Assembly (NCBI RefSeq): GCF_013607875.1
Contig: NZ_VDES01000001.1
Span: 1,222,073-1,286,072, forward strand
Direction of reading: 5' to 3'
Length of the DNA: 64,000 nucleotides
DNA from: Blastomonas ursincola
Lineage (GTDB): Bacteria > Pseudomonadota > Alphaproteobacteria > Sphingomonadales > Sphingomonadaceae
The notes beneath the pieces were generated by a model. That model searched no databases, had not been told where the DNA came from, and saw only the letters and a list, made by a program, of their open reading frames with translations. The translations under genes and the position numbers were made by a program. This document shows, piece after piece, positions 8,007 through 16,598 of this stretch (within the stretch, counting starts at the first letter, position 1; each line of letters begins with the position of its first letter).

Positions 8007-9482
8007 GTGGGCGCATCGATCGACATAGGTCTGGATGAGACAGGGCGGCCTGTCGGCATCGATATCGAGGAATTGCTGGCGACCAGGCTTCTGGTTCAGG
8101 GCAATTCCGGATCGGGCAAGTCGCATCTGCTGCGCCGCCTGCTCGAGGAGAGCGCCGGGCTCGTACAGCAGGTGATCATCGACCCCGAAGGCGATTTTGC
8201 GACACTGTCGGACGCCTTTTCGCATCTGGTCATCGATGCGGGCGACTATAACGAGCGCGAGATCGCGCGCATCGCCGCGCGCATTCGCGAGCACCGCGCT
8301 TCGGTGATCCTCAATCTCGAATCGCTCGAACTCGAAGCGCAGATGACCTGCGCCGCGACTTTCCTCAACGCCATGTTCGATGCCCCGCGCGAACACTGGT
8401 ATCCCGCGCTCGTCGTGGTCGACGAAGCGCAGATGTTCGCGCCTTCGGTCGCGGGCGACGTGCCCGATCCGGTGCGCCGGGCCAGCCTGTCGGCGATGAC
8501 CAACCTGATGTGCCGCGGACGCAAGCGCGGCCTTGCCGGCGCGATCGCGACGCAGCGCCTGGCCAAGCTCGCCAAGAATGTCGCCGCCGAGGCGAGCAAC
8601 TTCCTGATGGGGCGCACCTTCCTGGACATCGACATGGCGCGCGCCGCCGACCTGCTGGGCATGGAGCGCCGCCAGGCCGAACGCATCCGCGATCTGGAGC
8701 GCGGCTGCTTTCTGGGCCTGGGTCCGGCCATCTCGCGCCGCCCGGTGACCACGCGGATCGGCGCCACCCGCACCACCAGCCGCACCGGCACGCACAAGCT
8801 GCTGCCGATGCCCGAAGCGCAGGGCGAGGATCTGCGCGACATGCTGCTCGCCGCCGGTGCCAATGATGCGCCGGTGCCGATGCCGCCGCCGCGTCCCGCG
8901 CCGGTCGCGGCCGACGAGCTGATCGGCAGCATCGCGCCTGCCCCTCTGCCGATGCCGGAGCAATCCGCCATGTTCGCCGCGCGCAAGGAGGCGGAGGACG
9001 CCGCCGACGCGATCGATGCCGAAGCGGTGGTGGTCGCGGTGCTCACCGACATGCTCGCCGATGGCAACATTGCGAACCAGACCGAGGCGCTGCTCTATCA
9101 GGATTTCTCGGTGCGCTGCCGGATGCAGCGGCTGATCCGCCCGCCGCTCGACATGGAAGGCTTTCGCCAGCGGTTGGCGCTGGCGCGCGGCGGCATCCTG
9201 GACCCGGCGGACCCGGCGTGCGCGCCGCTGCTCGAGGCTGCGACCCGGTTGCCGCAGGAAATGTATGCGCCCTTCCTGCTGATCGCGCGCGCGGCGATGG
9301 ATGGCCAGCCCTGCCCCGACGATGCCGCTCTGGGCCGCGCCTATGGCACCAGCTCACCTGGGCGCATCCGGCGGCTGATCGAATATATGGAAAAGCAGGG
9401 CGTCATCGTCGTCCGCGCCGATTTCGGCGGACGGCGATCGATCGGCATTCCCGACCTGGGGCTGAGCACCGGGGCGGAGTAG
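8007..9482 (+). CDS. HerA-like (DUF87) ATPase
   Basis: The 491-residue protein has the HerA/VirB4-type P-loop fold. Walker A is GNSGSGKS (about residues 32-39), Walker B is ALVVVDEAQMF near 142, and TQRLAKLAKNVAAEASNFLMGRTF is the usual sensor region (partly quoted here by its first and last words). A C-terminal half rich in Pro and Ala ends in a winged-helix-like segment (GTSSPGRIRRLIEYMEKQGV). I chose the GTG at 8007; the longer frame begins inside the HU terminator. HerA proteins pump or unwind DNA with the nuclease NurA, but no nurA-like gene is nearby, so the role is open. Confidence 0.8.
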   Translation: MGASIDIGLDETGRPVGIDIEELLATRLLVQGNSGSGKSHLLRRLLEESAGLVQQVIIDPEGDFATLSDAFSHLVIDAGDYNEREIARIAARIREHRASVILNLESLELEAQMTCAATFLNAMFDAPREHWYPALVVVDEAQMFAPSVAGDVPDPVRRASLSAMTNLMCRGRKRGLAGAIATQRLAKLAKNVAAEASNFLMGRTFLDIDMARAADLLGMERRQAERIRDLERGCFLGLGPAISRRPVTTRIGATRTTSRTGTHKLLPMPEAQGEDLRDMLLAAGANDAPVPMPPPRPAPVAADELIGSIAPAPLPMPEQSAMFAARKEAEDAADAIDAEAVVVAVLTDMLADGNIANQTEALLYQDFSVRCRMQRLIRPPLDMEGFRQRLALARGGILDPADPACAPLLEAATRLPQEMYAPFLLIARAAMDGQPCPDDAALGRAYGTSSPGRIRRLIEYMEKQGVIVVRADFGGRRSIGIPDLGLSTGAE

Positions 9483-9504
9483 CGCTCTCCGCGCCCAAGG
9501 AAAT

Positions 9505-9588
9505 CGTCACCCCCGCGCAGGCGGGGGTCCCGCTTCTCAATCAACGGTGCGCGTTGAAGCGGGATTCCCGCTTTTGCTGGAATGACGA
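9505..9588. repeat. REP-like structured intergenic element (copy 1)
   Basis: The element contains CCCCCGC-GCAG-GCGGGGG at 9510-9527 and then pairs of GGGTCCCGCTT and AAGCGGGATTCCCGC type, ending in GGAATGACGA. The same words (CGTCACCCCCGCG, GCGGGGGTCCCGCTT, GGAATGA) recur in the copy at 59542-59620. It sits just after the ATPase gene and before the convergent dihydroorotase end. It may act as a bidirectional terminator or a target of a REP-associated transposase elsewhere. Confidence 0.6.
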
Positions 9589-9607
9589 TGGAAGGGATAG
9601 TCTCTGA

Positions 9608-10936
9608 TCAGAACTCCGTCGCCTCGAAGCGCACCGGCTCGCCGATCGCGCTGTCGGCCAGCGTATCTTCCCACATCACCCGGTGCCCGCGGATGATCGT
9701 GCCGATTGGCTTGCCGGTCAGCTCCATGCCGGTGAACGGGCTCCAGCCGCAGCGCGACTGCAGCCAGTCCTCGGTCACCGTCCAGAGCTTCTTGAGATCG
9801 ACGATGGTGAAATCCGCATCATACCCTGCCGCGATCCGCCCCTTGCCGACCAGCCCGAAGATCCGCTGCGCCCCCGCCGAGGTCAGATCGATCAGCCGCT
9901 GCATCGACAGCCGCCCATGGTGCATGTGATCGAGCAGCAACGGCAGCAGCGTCTGCACGCCCGGCATGCCGCTCGGCGTATCGGGATAGGTCTTGGACTT
10001 CTCCTCGATCGTGTGCGGCGCATGATCGGAGCCGATGACATCGGGCACGCCCTGCGCCAGCCAGTGCCACAGGCCGTCGCGATGCGCACCGCTGCGGATC
10101 GGCGGGTTCATCTGCGCATAGGTGCCGAGCCGGGGATAGGCCTCCTCGCCCGCCAATGTCAGATGCTGCGGCGTCACCTCGCAGGTGGCGATGTCCTTGT
10201 GCTGCGCGATCAGCTCGAGCTCTGCCGGCGTCGTGATGTGCAGGATGTGGATGCGCCGCTTCGCCTCGCGTGCGAGGCGGAGGATGCGCCGCGTCGCCAG
10301 GATCGCGCTCTCGTCGTCGCGCCAGACCGGGTGCGACGAGGGATCGCCGGTAACGCGCAGATCGGCGCGCTCGTTCATGCGGAACTCGTCTTCGGCATGG
10401 ATCGCCACGCGGCGTTTGCCGTTCGCCAGCACACGGGCGAGCGCGCCATCGTCGGCCACCAGAAGATCGCCGGTCGAAGCGCCCATGAAGATCTTCACCC
10501 CCGCCGTGCCGGGGAGGCGCTCCAGCTCCTTGAGCGACTCGGCGTTGGACGAGGTCGCGCCGACATAGAAGGCATGGTCGCACCACATGCGGTGATGCGC
10601 GCGCGCAAGCTTGTCGGCGACGCGATCGGCGGTATCGGTATTGGGCTTGGTGTTGGGCATTTCGAACACCGCGGTTACGCCGCCCATCACCGCGGCGCGG
10701 CTGCCCGATTCCAGGTCCTCCTTGTGCTCGAGCCCCGGCTCGCGGAAATGCACCTGGCTGTCGATCACGCCGGGCAGCACATGCAGGCCGGTGCAGTCGA
10801 TCACCTCGCCCGCATCGCCGCCAAGCACACCGATGTTGGCGATCCTGCCGCCGATGACGCCGATATCGGCGGAGACCGGTCCGCCGGGCAGATACACGGT
10901 GCCGTTCTTGACGATCAGGTCATAGCTCGCTGTCAT
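9608..10936 (-). CDS. pyrC: Dihydroorotase
   Basis: The 442-residue amidohydrolase closes N-carbamoyl-aspartate to dihydroorotate in pyrimidine synthesis. Metal ligands are visible: HFREPG at 63-68, the lysine of GVKIFMGAST near 155, the histidines of AIHAEDE and HILHITTP, and the aspartate of IGSDHAPHT. A typical C-terminal motif is GKGRIAAGYDADFTIVDL. The start at 10936 is set by GGAGAG about 6 bases upstream; the extra upstream codons overlap the divergent ygfZ-like gene and are rejected. The family includes allantoinase and hydantoinase relatives, but sequence and housekeeping setting favour dihydroorotase. Confidence 0.9.
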   Translation of the reverse strand: MTASYDLIVKNGTVYLPGGPVSADIGVIGGRIANIGVLGGDAGEVIDCTGLHVLPGVIDSQVHFREPGLEHKEDLESGSRAAVMGGVTAVFEMPNTKPNTDTADRVADKLARAHHRMWCDHAFYVGATSSNAESLKELERLPGTAGVKIFMGASTGDLLVADDGALARVLANGKRRVAIHAEDEFRMNERADLRVTGDPSSHPVWRDDESAILATRRILRLAREAKRRIHILHITTPAELELIAQHKDIATCEVTPQHLTLAGEEAYPRLGTYAQMNPPIRSGAHRDGLWHWLAQGVPDVIGSDHAPHTIEEKSKTYPDTPSGMPGVQTLLPLLLDHMHHGRLSMQRLIDLTSAGAQRIFGLVGKGRIAAGYDADFTIVDLKKLWTVTEDWLQSRCGWSPFTGMELTGKPIGTIIRGHRVMWEDTLADSAIGEPVRFEATEF

Positions 10937-10984
10937 CGCATCTCTCCGCTTGAAACTGGCTGAGCGATACGCATGTTGAGCGCC

Positions 10985-11722
10985 ATGTCCACCCCTACCC
11001 TGCTCGCCCGCCGCGCCCTTATCCGCCTGTCGCCCACCGACCCGCAAGAGGATGTCCGCGGCTTCCTGCAGGGGCTGGTGACGCAGGACACGAAGGCGGT
11101 AGCGCCCGGAAAGCCGCAATATTCCGCACTGTTGACCGCGCAGGGCAAGGCGATGTTCGATTTCCTGCTATGGGACGATGGCAGTGATGTGCTGATCGAC
11201 TGTGAGGCGGAACACGCGGATGCGCTCGCCAAGCGGCTGACAATCTATCGCCTGCGCCGGAAGATTTCTATCGCGCGCGACGCGGCGCTGTCGGTGCACT
11301 GGTCGCCCGAGCCCGTACAAGGTGCTACGCCCGATCCTCGCCTGGCTGCGCTCGGCTGGCGTTGGCTGGCACCGGCAAGCGACGCCCCCTGTGCCGATGA
11401 CGCCTGGAAGGCACACCGGCTGGCTCTGGGTGTCCCCGAGGGCGCGGAGGAGCTCGGCGATATCCTCTGGCTCGAAACAAATGCGGTGGAATTGAACGGC
11501 GTCAGCTTCACCAAGGGTTGTTATGTCGGACAGGAAAATACCGCACGGATGAACTGGCGGCAGAAGGTCAACCGCCGCATCGTGGTGCTGCCGATCGCCG
11601 AGGCCGACGCAAAACGCCAGAAAATCGGCTATCCCGAACTCGGCTGGAGCGTCGAGCACCGCCGCGTCGAGGATCTGGACCCGGCGCGGTTGCCCAGCTG
11701 GTTGCAAACCGCGCAAGCCTGA
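10985..11722 (+). CDS. ygfZ: YgfZ/GcvT-type folate-binding protein (Fe-S cluster maintenance)
   Basis: The 245-residue protein shows the hallmark KGCYVGQEN (about residues 182-190) of the YgfZ/COG0354 family. These are tetrahydrofolate-dependent proteins that help repair or assemble Fe-S enzymes such as the radical-SAM enzyme MiaB. The N-terminal half follows the GcvT fold (FLQGLVTQDTKAV and YSALLTAQGKAMFDFLLW). It is divergent from dihydroorotase with only 48 bases between the starts, so the two promoters must be very compact. An ATG four codons upstream at 10973 is an alternative start. Confidence 0.9.
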   Translation: MSTPTLLARRALIRLSPTDPQEDVRGFLQGLVTQDTKAVAPGKPQYSALLTAQGKAMFDFLLWDDGSDVLIDCEAEHADALAKRLTIYRLRRKISIARDAALSVHWSPEPVQGATPDPRLAALGWRWLAPASDAPCADDAWKAHRLALGVPEGAEELGDILWLETNAVELNGVSFTKGCYVGQENTARMNWRQKVNRRIVVLPIAEADAKRQKIGYPELGWSVEHRRVEDLDPARLPSWLQTAQA

Positions 11723-11740
11723 ATGCAGCATTTGATAAAG

Positions 11741-11767
11741 TACAAAATTTATTGTATAACTGTTATA
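11741..11767. promoter_or_regulatory. Overlapping palindromes upstream of the TetR gene (putative operator)
   Basis: TACAA-AATTTA-TTGTA at 11741-11756 overlaps TATAAC-T-GTTATA at 11755-11767. Both are perfect inverted repeats in a very AT-rich island, 29 bases before the TetR start. This is the expected place and shape for an autorepressor operator that covers its promoter. Confidence 0.5.
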
Positions 11768-11795
11768 GCTCCCCAACTCAGCAAGGCTGAAACCG

Positions 11796-12440
11796 ATGTC
11801 GCGTCCGCTCAACGACCATGAAGCCATCCGCTCTCAGCTGATGGACGCAGCCGAGGACATGGTCCGCACGCGCGGCGCGATCAACCTTTCGCTGACCGAG
11901 GTCGCAGCGGCCTGCGGCATGTCGCAGTCGAGCTTCTATCGCTATTTCGCATCGAAAGAGGCGTTTTTCGAGGCGATTGCCGGGCGCTGGTTCGAGGAAT
12001 TGAACCAGATCATGGAGGACGTCGTCGCCTCCGACCTGCCCCCGCGCGAGAAGCTGTTTGAATTCTTCGCGCGCCGCGTCGCGGTCAAGCGCGCGCGGTT
12101 CGAGGCCGACCCCAACCTGTTCCGCGCCAATATGGACCTGGGCGAGGAGCATTGGGAGGTGATCCGCGGCTATGTCGACCTGGCCGACCATTATATGGCG
12201 GTGATCCTGGGCGAGGCGATGGCCGAGGGCTATTTCCCGGGCTATGACCTCGACCATGTCGTGTCGCTGACCAATCTGGTGATGCAGCCGTTCTGCAACC
12301 CGTTCGTGATGATGGACATGATCCGCACCGCGACGCCGGACAATCTGCGCATCGTCATCAACACATTGTTCGACGGCCTGGGCACCGCACAGGCGATCGC
12401 CGATGCCGAGAACGTGACGCCGCTGCGCGCGATTTCCTGA
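11796..12440 (+). CDS. TetR/AcrR family transcriptional regulator
   Basis: The 214-residue regulator has an N-terminal helix-turn-helix (LTEVAAACGMSQSSFYRYFA at about residues 38-57), followed by the helical ligand domain. Its C-terminal half (QPFCNPFVMMDMIRT) is not diagnostic of a ligand. It lies downstream of the ygfZ-like gene on the same strand, but the AT-rich promoter region between them suggests its own transcript. No obvious structural-gene target adjoins it. The nearest candidates are the exported RidA and TonB receptor genes beyond the tRNA. Confidence 0.92.
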   Translation: MSRPLNDHEAIRSQLMDAAEDMVRTRGAINLSLTEVAAACGMSQSSFYRYFASKEAFFEAIAGRWFEELNQIMEDVVASDLPPREKLFEFFARRVAVKRARFEADPNLFRANMDLGEEHWEVIRGYVDLADHYMAVILGEAMAEGYFPGYDLDHVVSLTNLVMQPFCNPFVMMDMIRTATPDNLRIVINTLFDGLGTAQAIADAENVTPLRAIS

Positions 12441-12536
12441 CCGGCCCGCACGGCGCACCGCAGCACTTGCCAACGCCCCGCGCTTCTGGCAATGGGGCGC
12501 TCCGCACGACACCGCAGAGCCGGTGATTCCGTGACC

Positions 12537-12611
12537 GGGCGCGTAGCTCAGTGGTAGAGCACACCCTTCACACGGGTGGGGTCGCAGGTTCAATCCCTGC
12601 CGCGCCCACCA
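12537..12611 (+). tRNA. tRNA-Val (anticodon CAC)
   Basis: A complete cloverleaf of 75 bases folds by eye. The acceptor arm is GGGCGCG with CGCGCCC, the D arm is GCTC with GAGC, and the anticodon arm CACCC with GGGTG surrounds TTCACAC, so the anticodon is CAC. The variable loop is GGGTC, and the T arm GCAGG with CCTGC surrounds TTCAATC. Discriminator A is followed by an encoded CCA. The CAC anticodon reads GUG. Confidence 0.97.
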
Positions 12612-12638
12612 TCTTTTCCCGGAACGTGAGAAAAGATG
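12610..12638 (+). other. Hairpin at the 3' end of tRNA-Val
   Basis: CATCTTTTC at 12610-12618 pairs perfectly with GAAAAGATG at 12630-12638 around an 11-base loop. The stem starts in the encoded CCA of the tRNA. There is no T run after it, so it is more likely a processing or Rho-linked structure than an intrinsic terminator. Confidence 0.35.
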
Positions 12639-12680
12639 GCGTTCGCAGCCCCGATGGGCTCTCGCACAGGGACGTTCTGC

Positions 12681-13172
12681 TTACTTGACCTTCGCGGCCG
12701 TCGCCTCGATCTCGATCAGGAATTGCGGGCCGGCGAGCGCAGCCACCTGGACCGTGGAACGGGCGACCAGATTGGGGTTGGCCGCGGTGCCGAAGAACTC
12801 GCGATAGCCTGCGTTGAAGCCGGCAAAATCCATCTTGCCGCCGAGCTTGGGGTCGCCGACGACGAACACGGTGAGCTTGACGACGTCGGACATCGCATAG
12901 CCCTGCTTGGCGAGCGCCGCCTCGATCTTCTTGAAGGTGCTGATCGTCTGCGTTTTCGTGTCACCATAGGCCTCGATCCCTTCGGTCTTCGCCGGGTCGA
13001 TCGGGCTGGCGAGCTGGCCGCTGAGCATCAGGATTTCCGCGCCCGGCGGGATGGTGACGCCGCCCAGGATGATGGCTGGGGGCGGATTGGTGTGGCGCAC
13101 GATGCCTTGCGCCAGGGCAGGAGCGCAGCACAGGCTGGCGGCGATCGAGGTCAGCAGGACTTTGCGGATCAA
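12681..13172 (-). CDS. Exported RidA/YjgF-family protein
   Basis: Residues 1-22 are a signal peptide (MIRKVLLTSIAASLCCAPALAQ, given here as the initial part with cleavage after ALA). The rest is a full RidA-fold domain. It keeps the family signature VARSTVQVAAL near residue 137, whose arginine binds the carboxylate of imine or enamine substrates in cytoplasmic RidA, and an IEIEA C-terminus. Cytoplasmic RidA destroys reactive imines made by PLP enzymes; what a periplasmic version acts on is unknown. The start codon is TTG at 13172, with AAAGGA about 8 bases upstream. It lies 71 bases after the TonB receptor gene and is probably co-transcribed. Confidence 0.85.
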   Translation of the reverse strand: MIRKVLLTSIAASLCCAPALAQGIVRHTNPPPAIILGGVTIPPGAEILMLSGQLASPIDPAKTEGIEAYGDTKTQTISTFKKIEAALAKQGYAMSDVVKLTVFVVGDPKLGGKMDFAGFNAGYREFFGTAANPNLVARSTVQVAALAGPQFLIEIEATAAKVK

Positions 13173-13243
13173 GAAGATTTCCTTTCGTGTGACAGGAGGA
13201 ACGACCCCGGCAGAAGCTGCTCCGCCGAGGCCGGGAACGAACG

Positions 13244-15919
13244 TCAGAAGCTCACGGTGCCCCGGACATACCAGAAGCCGCCCGCCCAGCCGAGCGGCGA
13301 TGTATCGGGATAGAGCGAGCCGTTGGCCGCGCCGCCGGTCTGCGGATAGATGTTGCGGGTCTCGCGCTCGGGATAATTGTCGAAGATGTTCTGCCCGCCC
13401 ACCGCGATGCGGTATTTCTCGGCAAAGGTGATCCCGACTTCCAGATCGGCCCAGACCTCCGCATCGAAGGTCTTGGGCCAGGGATTGGGATAGAGCGAGG
13501 CGAAGGCGGGGTCGAAACCGGTCGCGGGCGCGAAATAGGTGGTGATACTGCTCGCATAGTTCACCCGCGCGGTCACGTCGAACATGCCGCTGGTGAACGT
13601 CTCCGAGAGCACCGCCCGCCAGCGTGGCAGCGATTCCTCGATATTGCCCTCGCGCACGCGGTCGATCAGCGGAGCCGATGCACCGCCGATCGCAGCCGAC
13701 TGGACGACCGAGCGGATGCTGGTCACCTCGGTCTTGTTCCAGTTGACCGCGAGGCTGGTGTTGAAATTGCCGATGCCAGTCGCCGCCTTGTGGGTCAGCA
13801 CCGCATCGATGCCCTGCGTGCGCGTGGCAAAGCCGTTGGTGAAGAAGTTGATCTGCCCCAGATCAAGCGCATTGGCGACGCCGAGCGCCAGCAGCGCGGT
13901 GCGGTTGGCGGCGGTCACGTTGAAATTGCCCGTGATGCCGATGCGGTCCTTCACCTTGATGTTGTAATAGTCGAGCGTGAAGGTGAAGCCGCCACCCGGC
14001 GTCAGCACGAGACCGCCCGAAAAGCTCGTCGATTTCTCGGGCTTGAGCGGCGAGGAACCATAAGCGATGCCGACGATGCTGTCGGGCCGCACCGTGGCGA
14101 CCGCGACCGGTACCGGGCTGCCATTGGGAAAGGCGGTCTGCACGTTCTGCGTGAACTGCTGACCTGGCGTCGGCGCGCGGAAGCCGGTGTTGAAATTGCC
14201 GCGCACCGCTATCGCATCGGCAATCGCCCAGCGCGCCGAAATCTTGCCGTTGATCGTGTCGCCGAAATCGGTGAACCGGTCATAGCGCAGCGCGCCCGAC
14301 AGGGTGAAGCTCTCGACGATATCGGCTTCGAGGTCGAGATAGGCCGACACGCTGTTGCGCCCGCCCGAGGTCACCGAATCCGGGCCGAAACCGGGAAAGC
14401 CGTTCGCGCCCACAGGCTTGGTCGACAGGAAGGTGGTGCCGTTGGCGCGCTGCACCGTCTGCGCGGCGAAGGGCCCTGTGACCCAGGATGCCCGGTCGCC
14501 AAGCCCCACCTCATAGCTCTCGCGCCGGAATTCGAAACCGCCTGCGACGTTGAGCGGGCTCGCCAGCCCGATCTCCCAGGGATAGCTGAGATCGAGATTG
14601 AGGTTGGTTTCGGTCTGCACCAGCTTGCCGAGATAGAAGCTGGTCGGGCTGTCCGGCCCCAGCGAGGGGTTGAGCGTGTTGCTCATGAAATAGCGGATCT
14701 TGTTGGTGCCGGTCGACCCCGACAGGTCATAGGTCATCCCGAAGCCGGTCTCGCCCTTGTAGCCGCCGACGATCGCGAAATCCTCGTTCTCGGCCTCGAA
14801 GAACGGGGTGAAGCCATTCGGGAAGATCTGGCTCGCCTCGAAGGTCCGGCCGGTCTCGCTGAAATTGCCGTTGGGCAGCCGGTCGAGATAGGTGGTGTTG
14901 ATCGACTTGCCGAACGATCCGGTATTGCCGAAGCTGGGCCCGCGACCGGGAATGGCGGTGGTGGTGACGCCGATCGGGCGGCGATAGTTGAAGTCATTGC
15001 CCTGGCGCTGTGTGCCCCAGTTGCCGAACAGGTACAGCTCGTCCTTGTCCCCCAGCGGCAGCGAGGCGTTCAGCACGACGCGATAGGCGCGGTTCTCGGG
15101 CTGGCCCAGGCGGTTACCCTTGGCGATCGGCGGGCGGATTCCGGCGGCGACGAGCGGCGCGATTTCGGGGCGCGGGGCCGAACGGTCCCAGATATTCTGG
15201 TCGATGAACTCGCCGGTCACGTTGAAGAAGCCGCCATCGCTGCCGAGCTTGAACCCGGCAATCGCGGATATCTGCGTGTCCTGGCCGTCGCCCGCATAGG
15301 TCTGGCCATAGCGCGCCTGCATGTCGATGCCGCTGTCCTTGGTGCTGAGCCCCAGGTTGATCACGCCGGCGATCGCGTCCGATCCGTAGAGCGCCGATGC
15401 GCCATCGCGCAGCACCTCGATGCGGCCGAGCGCCTGGCCGGGAATCTGCGACAGGTCGGGTCCTTGCGAGCCCTGCGCCAGCTGGCCGCCGGCGACCTGG
15501 ACCAAAGCCGAGCGGTGCATGCGCTTGCCGTTGATCAGCACCAGGATCTGGTCGGGCGGAAGGCCGCGCAGCGTCGGCGGGCGGACAAAGGCCGAGGCAT
15601 CGCCGAGCAGGTTGCGCTGCTGGTTGAACGAGGGCACCAGCGTCTGCAGGATGGTCTGCAATTGCGGGCTGGACTGGGTCGCCAGATCCTCGTTGGTGAA
15701 GACGTCGATCGGCACCGAGGATTCGATCACAGTGCGGTCGGTGCGCCGCGTTCCGGTGACGACGATATCGGCCCTTTCGGGCGCATCGTCTTCCTGTGCT
15801 GCGGCGTCGGCTAGCGGCTGCTCGCCCGCATCGGCCAGGTTTGCGGCCCAGCCGGTCTGCGGCGCGGCGAGCAATGCTGTCACGAGCACGGCCCGCGAAA
15901 TACCTCCATTCATTCTCAT
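13244..15919 (-). CDS. TonB-dependent receptor
   Basis: The 891-residue outer-membrane receptor has a signal peptide (residues 1-25, ending QTGWAA). A TonB box-like stretch follows (DIVVTGTRR near 50), then a plug domain (SSPQLQTILQTLVPSF, PTLRGLPPDQILVLINGKR, EVLRDGASALYGSDAIAGVI). A 22-strand barrel ends in the aromatic GFWYVRGTVSF. The plug type resembles receptors of sphingomonads and xanthomonads for organic nutrients rather than classic siderophore receptors; the ligand is unknown. Start at 15919 with a run of G about 7 bases upstream. The exported RidA gene follows it, so the pair may handle the same imported compound. Confidence 0.93.
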   Translation of the reverse strand: MRMNGGISRAVLVTALLAAPQTGWAANLADAGEQPLADAAAQEDDAPERADIVVTGTRRTDRTVIESSVPIDVFTNEDLATQSSPQLQTILQTLVPSFNQQRNLLGDASAFVRPPTLRGLPPDQILVLINGKRMHRSALVQVAGGQLAQGSQGPDLSQIPGQALGRIEVLRDGASALYGSDAIAGVINLGLSTKDSGIDMQARYGQTYAGDGQDTQISAIAGFKLGSDGGFFNVTGEFIDQNIWDRSAPRPEIAPLVAAGIRPPIAKGNRLGQPENRAYRVVLNASLPLGDKDELYLFGNWGTQRQGNDFNYRRPIGVTTTAIPGRGPSFGNTGSFGKSINTTYLDRLPNGNFSETGRTFEASQIFPNGFTPFFEAENEDFAIVGGYKGETGFGMTYDLSGSTGTNKIRYFMSNTLNPSLGPDSPTSFYLGKLVQTETNLNLDLSYPWEIGLASPLNVAGGFEFRRESYEVGLGDRASWVTGPFAAQTVQRANGTTFLSTKPVGANGFPGFGPDSVTSGGRNSVSAYLDLEADIVESFTLSGALRYDRFTDFGDTINGKISARWAIADAIAVRGNFNTGFRAPTPGQQFTQNVQTAFPNGSPVPVAVATVRPDSIVGIAYGSSPLKPEKSTSFSGGLVLTPGGGFTFTLDYYNIKVKDRIGITGNFNVTAANRTALLALGVANALDLGQINFFTNGFATRTQGIDAVLTHKAATGIGNFNTSLAVNWNKTEVTSIRSVVQSAAIGGASAPLIDRVREGNIEESLPRWRAVLSETFTSGMFDVTARVNYASSITTYFAPATGFDPAFASLYPNPWPKTFDAEVWADLEVGITFAEKYRIAVGGQNIFDNYPERETRNIYPQTGGAANGSLYPDTSPLGWAGGFWYVRGTVSF

Positions 15920-16025
15920 CGAAAGCCCCCTTTTCGCGTTTGGGCCTTCAGATCATCATCTTCCCAATGCCCGGGCTCTTTGGTCCGGATGTGTTGGTTC
16001 GTTCCTGCGATGACGTTTTATGAGA

Positions 16026-16598
16026 TTATGTCTGGACTTCCGTTTCGGGTGCGGCCTCCTGTTGCGAGGGTTGAAAAAGCGTCTTGCGCATCGGCACGAA
16101 GCGCAGCGCGATGCCGTCATAATGCTGCACGACCTCGCTTTGGGCACGATAGCCATAGGCGGTGTAGAAGGGCACGCCGGGCAGCGTCGCCATCAGCTCG
16201 GCCTGGGTGAAACCTGCCGCCCGCGCCGCCGCTTCGCAGGCGTCGAGCAACGCCGCGCCGACGCCGCGCCGCGCGAATTCAGGCGCGATGAAGAATGCCC
16301 TGATCTTTGCCGGAGCCTGCGCTGGATCGACAAAGCCTATCTGCCGCTGGGCGAACCGATCGGACCCGAACAGGGTCGCGCGCCGACTCCATCCCCCACA
16401 CCCGGCAATCCGTCCGTCCAGCTCGACCACCAGATAGGTGCCGTCGCCGACCAGCTCGCTATCGACCCCGAACACATGCTTGATTGCCGCCTCGGTCTCT
16501 TGCGGTGAATAGAAGCCGATGCTGAGCTTCCGTGCCGAAGCGGCAATCAGCCGCTCAAGCGCGGGTATCTCGTCAGGTCGGGCGGGGCGGATGATCAT
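16026..16598 (-). CDS. GNAT family N-acetyltransferase
   Basis: The 190-residue acetyltransferase has the acetyl-CoA binding motif A (IRAFFIAPEFARRGVGAALL at about 104-123), which fits the Q/RxxGxG/A rule, and the motif B tyrosine in FYTAYGYRA. The N-terminus IIRPARPDEIPALERLI is typical. Its ATG overlaps the stop of the monoamine oxidase gene (ATGA), so translation is coupled. This suggests that both act on one amine or amino acid, though they would sit on different sides of the membrane. Substrate not known. Confidence 0.88.
   Translation of the reverse strand: MIIRPARPDEIPALERLIAASARKLSIGFYSPQETEAAIKHVFGVDSELVGDGTYLVVELDGRIAGCGGWSRRATLFGSDRFAQRQIGFVDPAQAPAKIRAFFIAPEFARRGVGAALLDACEAAARAAGFTQAELMATLPGVPFYTAYGYRAQSEVVQHYDGIALRFVPMRKTLFQPSQQEAAPETEVQT

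Noticed and set aside
9505-9588. CRISPR-like repeat
   Set aside because: Only paired hairpins with no regular spacer units; a REP-like element explains it better.
12537-12680. tRNA-Val as an attachment site of a genomic island
   Set aside because: No integrase and no repeated tRNA end were seen in the following sequence; the next genes look native.
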